From the NCBI GenBank assembly GCA_045629205.1, contig JAZQQT010000158.1:1-6606 (forward strand): DNA of 6,606 nucleotides, written 5' to 3'. Both the position numbers and the translations under genes were made by a program. The stretch comes from JAZQLP01 sp045629205 (lineage in GTDB: Bacteria > Bacillota > Clostridia > Oscillospirales > UBA644). This document shows, in pieces, positions 6,406 through 6,606 of the stretch. Position 1 is the stretch's first letter. Each line of letters starts with the position of its first letter. Below the pieces are notes generated by a model. That model was not told where the DNA came from, did not search any database, and saw only the letters and a program-made list of their open reading frames with translations.

Positions 6406-6432
6406 AAAAACCCGCCTGCATACAGCAGACGG
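6406..6432 (-). terminator. Terminator of the upstream beta-helix paralogue
   Basis: On the minus strand CCGTCTGC (complement of 6425-6432) pairs with GCAGGCGG (complement of 6412-6419) over 8 bp including one G-U, with a 5-nt loop, followed by GTTTTT. It begins 17 nt after the paralogue's stop codon. The G-U pair would be an A-C mismatch in plus-strand RNA, so it works mainly for minus-strand transcripts. Confidence 0.8.
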
Positions 6433-6449
6433 CATTAAACCAAAATATT

Positions 6450-6606
6450 TTATTGTTTTCCGGCTCCGGAAAAGTCGAAGATTTCAAATCCCTCGAGGTC
6501 GAATAACGGCGAGCCGTCCAATATGGTAAAGTCTCCGTTTGCCGAATCTTTGAACATCGGATCTTCATCGTAATATTCGTTGTTGTGGAATTCTTCTTCG
6601 GTATAC
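6450..6606 (-). CDS. Second beta-helix protein, C-terminal 51 residues only (paralogue)
   Basis: The minus-strand frame is open from the window edge to a TAA at 6450-6452 and encodes the last 51 residues of a protein whose start lies right of the window. By eye, 35 of 51 residues match the C-terminus of the neighbouring 667-residue beta-helix protein without gaps, including FHNNEYYDE, NGDFT and LDGSPL. It is therefore a paralogue probably made by tandem duplication. Conservation is strongest over the first 40 residues and weakest in the last ten. Its function is presumably similar: a secreted, polysaccharide-active beta-helix protein. Its own terminator follows, so the two genes are not a simple operon. 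Confidence 0.9.
   Translation of the reverse strand, partial: YTEEEFHNNEYYDEDPMFKDSANGDFTILDGSPLFDLEGFEIFDFSGAGKQ

Noticed and set aside
6129..6506. 125-residue plus-strand frame crossing the intergenic region at 6350-6449
   Set aside because: It overlaps two minus-strand coding regions, a promoter and a terminator in antisense and has no family resemblance.
1..6606. CRISPR array, tRNA/rRNA genes, or a multi-gene defence system
   Set aside because: Reading both strands I saw no regularly spaced direct repeats, no tRNA-like cloverleaf or rRNA segments, and no nuclease, methylase or toxin-antitoxin pair.

Overview
The window looks like accessory chromosome from a low-to-moderate GC anaerobic Firmicute of the Clostridia type (gut or rumen Oscillospirales-like; this is an inference). 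The support is a YdjI-like SPFH protein in its clostridial form, GGAG-type ribosome binding sites, near-perfect TTGACA-N17-TATAAT promoters, many strong hairpin-plus-U terminators, and a group II intron sitting directly behind a terminator hairpin.

Layout. Positions 1-136 hold the 5' end of a group II intron (minus strand, cut by the window edge), inserted beside a terminator hairpin at 144-184. A strong promoter at 235-263 then drives a 134-residue single-pass membrane protein of unknown function (354-758). A shared bidirectional terminator separates it from the converging SPFH/zinc-ribbon gene (2134-830, minus). Divergent promoters at 2173-2289 serve that gene and a plus-strand gene for an unusual fusion of a STAS domain to an aminoglycoside-phosphotransferase-type kinase (2329-3498). 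After a hairpin that may terminate or attenuate comes a small Ntn hydrolase of the choloylglycine hydrolase/penicillin V acylase superfamily (3582-4274). A symmetrical terminator at 4288-4320 closes this gene and the converging minus-strand gene for a secreted 667-residue right-handed beta-helix protein (6349-4346). Directly upstream of that gene on the same strand is the 3' end of a close paralogue (6606-6450), so the beta-helix genes form a tandem pair or the end of a larger array.

How the genes fit together. Most are single-gene transcription units with their own promoter and terminator, so no single pathway links them. The SPFH protein suggests membrane-stress or membrane-organisation functions. 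The STAS-kinase and the Ntn hydrolase lie head-to-tail and could be co-transcribed through a leaky hairpin. The beta-helix pair suggests extracellular polysaccharide breakdown. I found no complete multi-gene defence or mobile system. The items most worth a second look are the STAS-kinase fusion, the Ntn hydrolase lacking the family's usual pocket arginine, the intron-terminator junction, and the tandem beta-helix genes with a promoter abutting a terminator.
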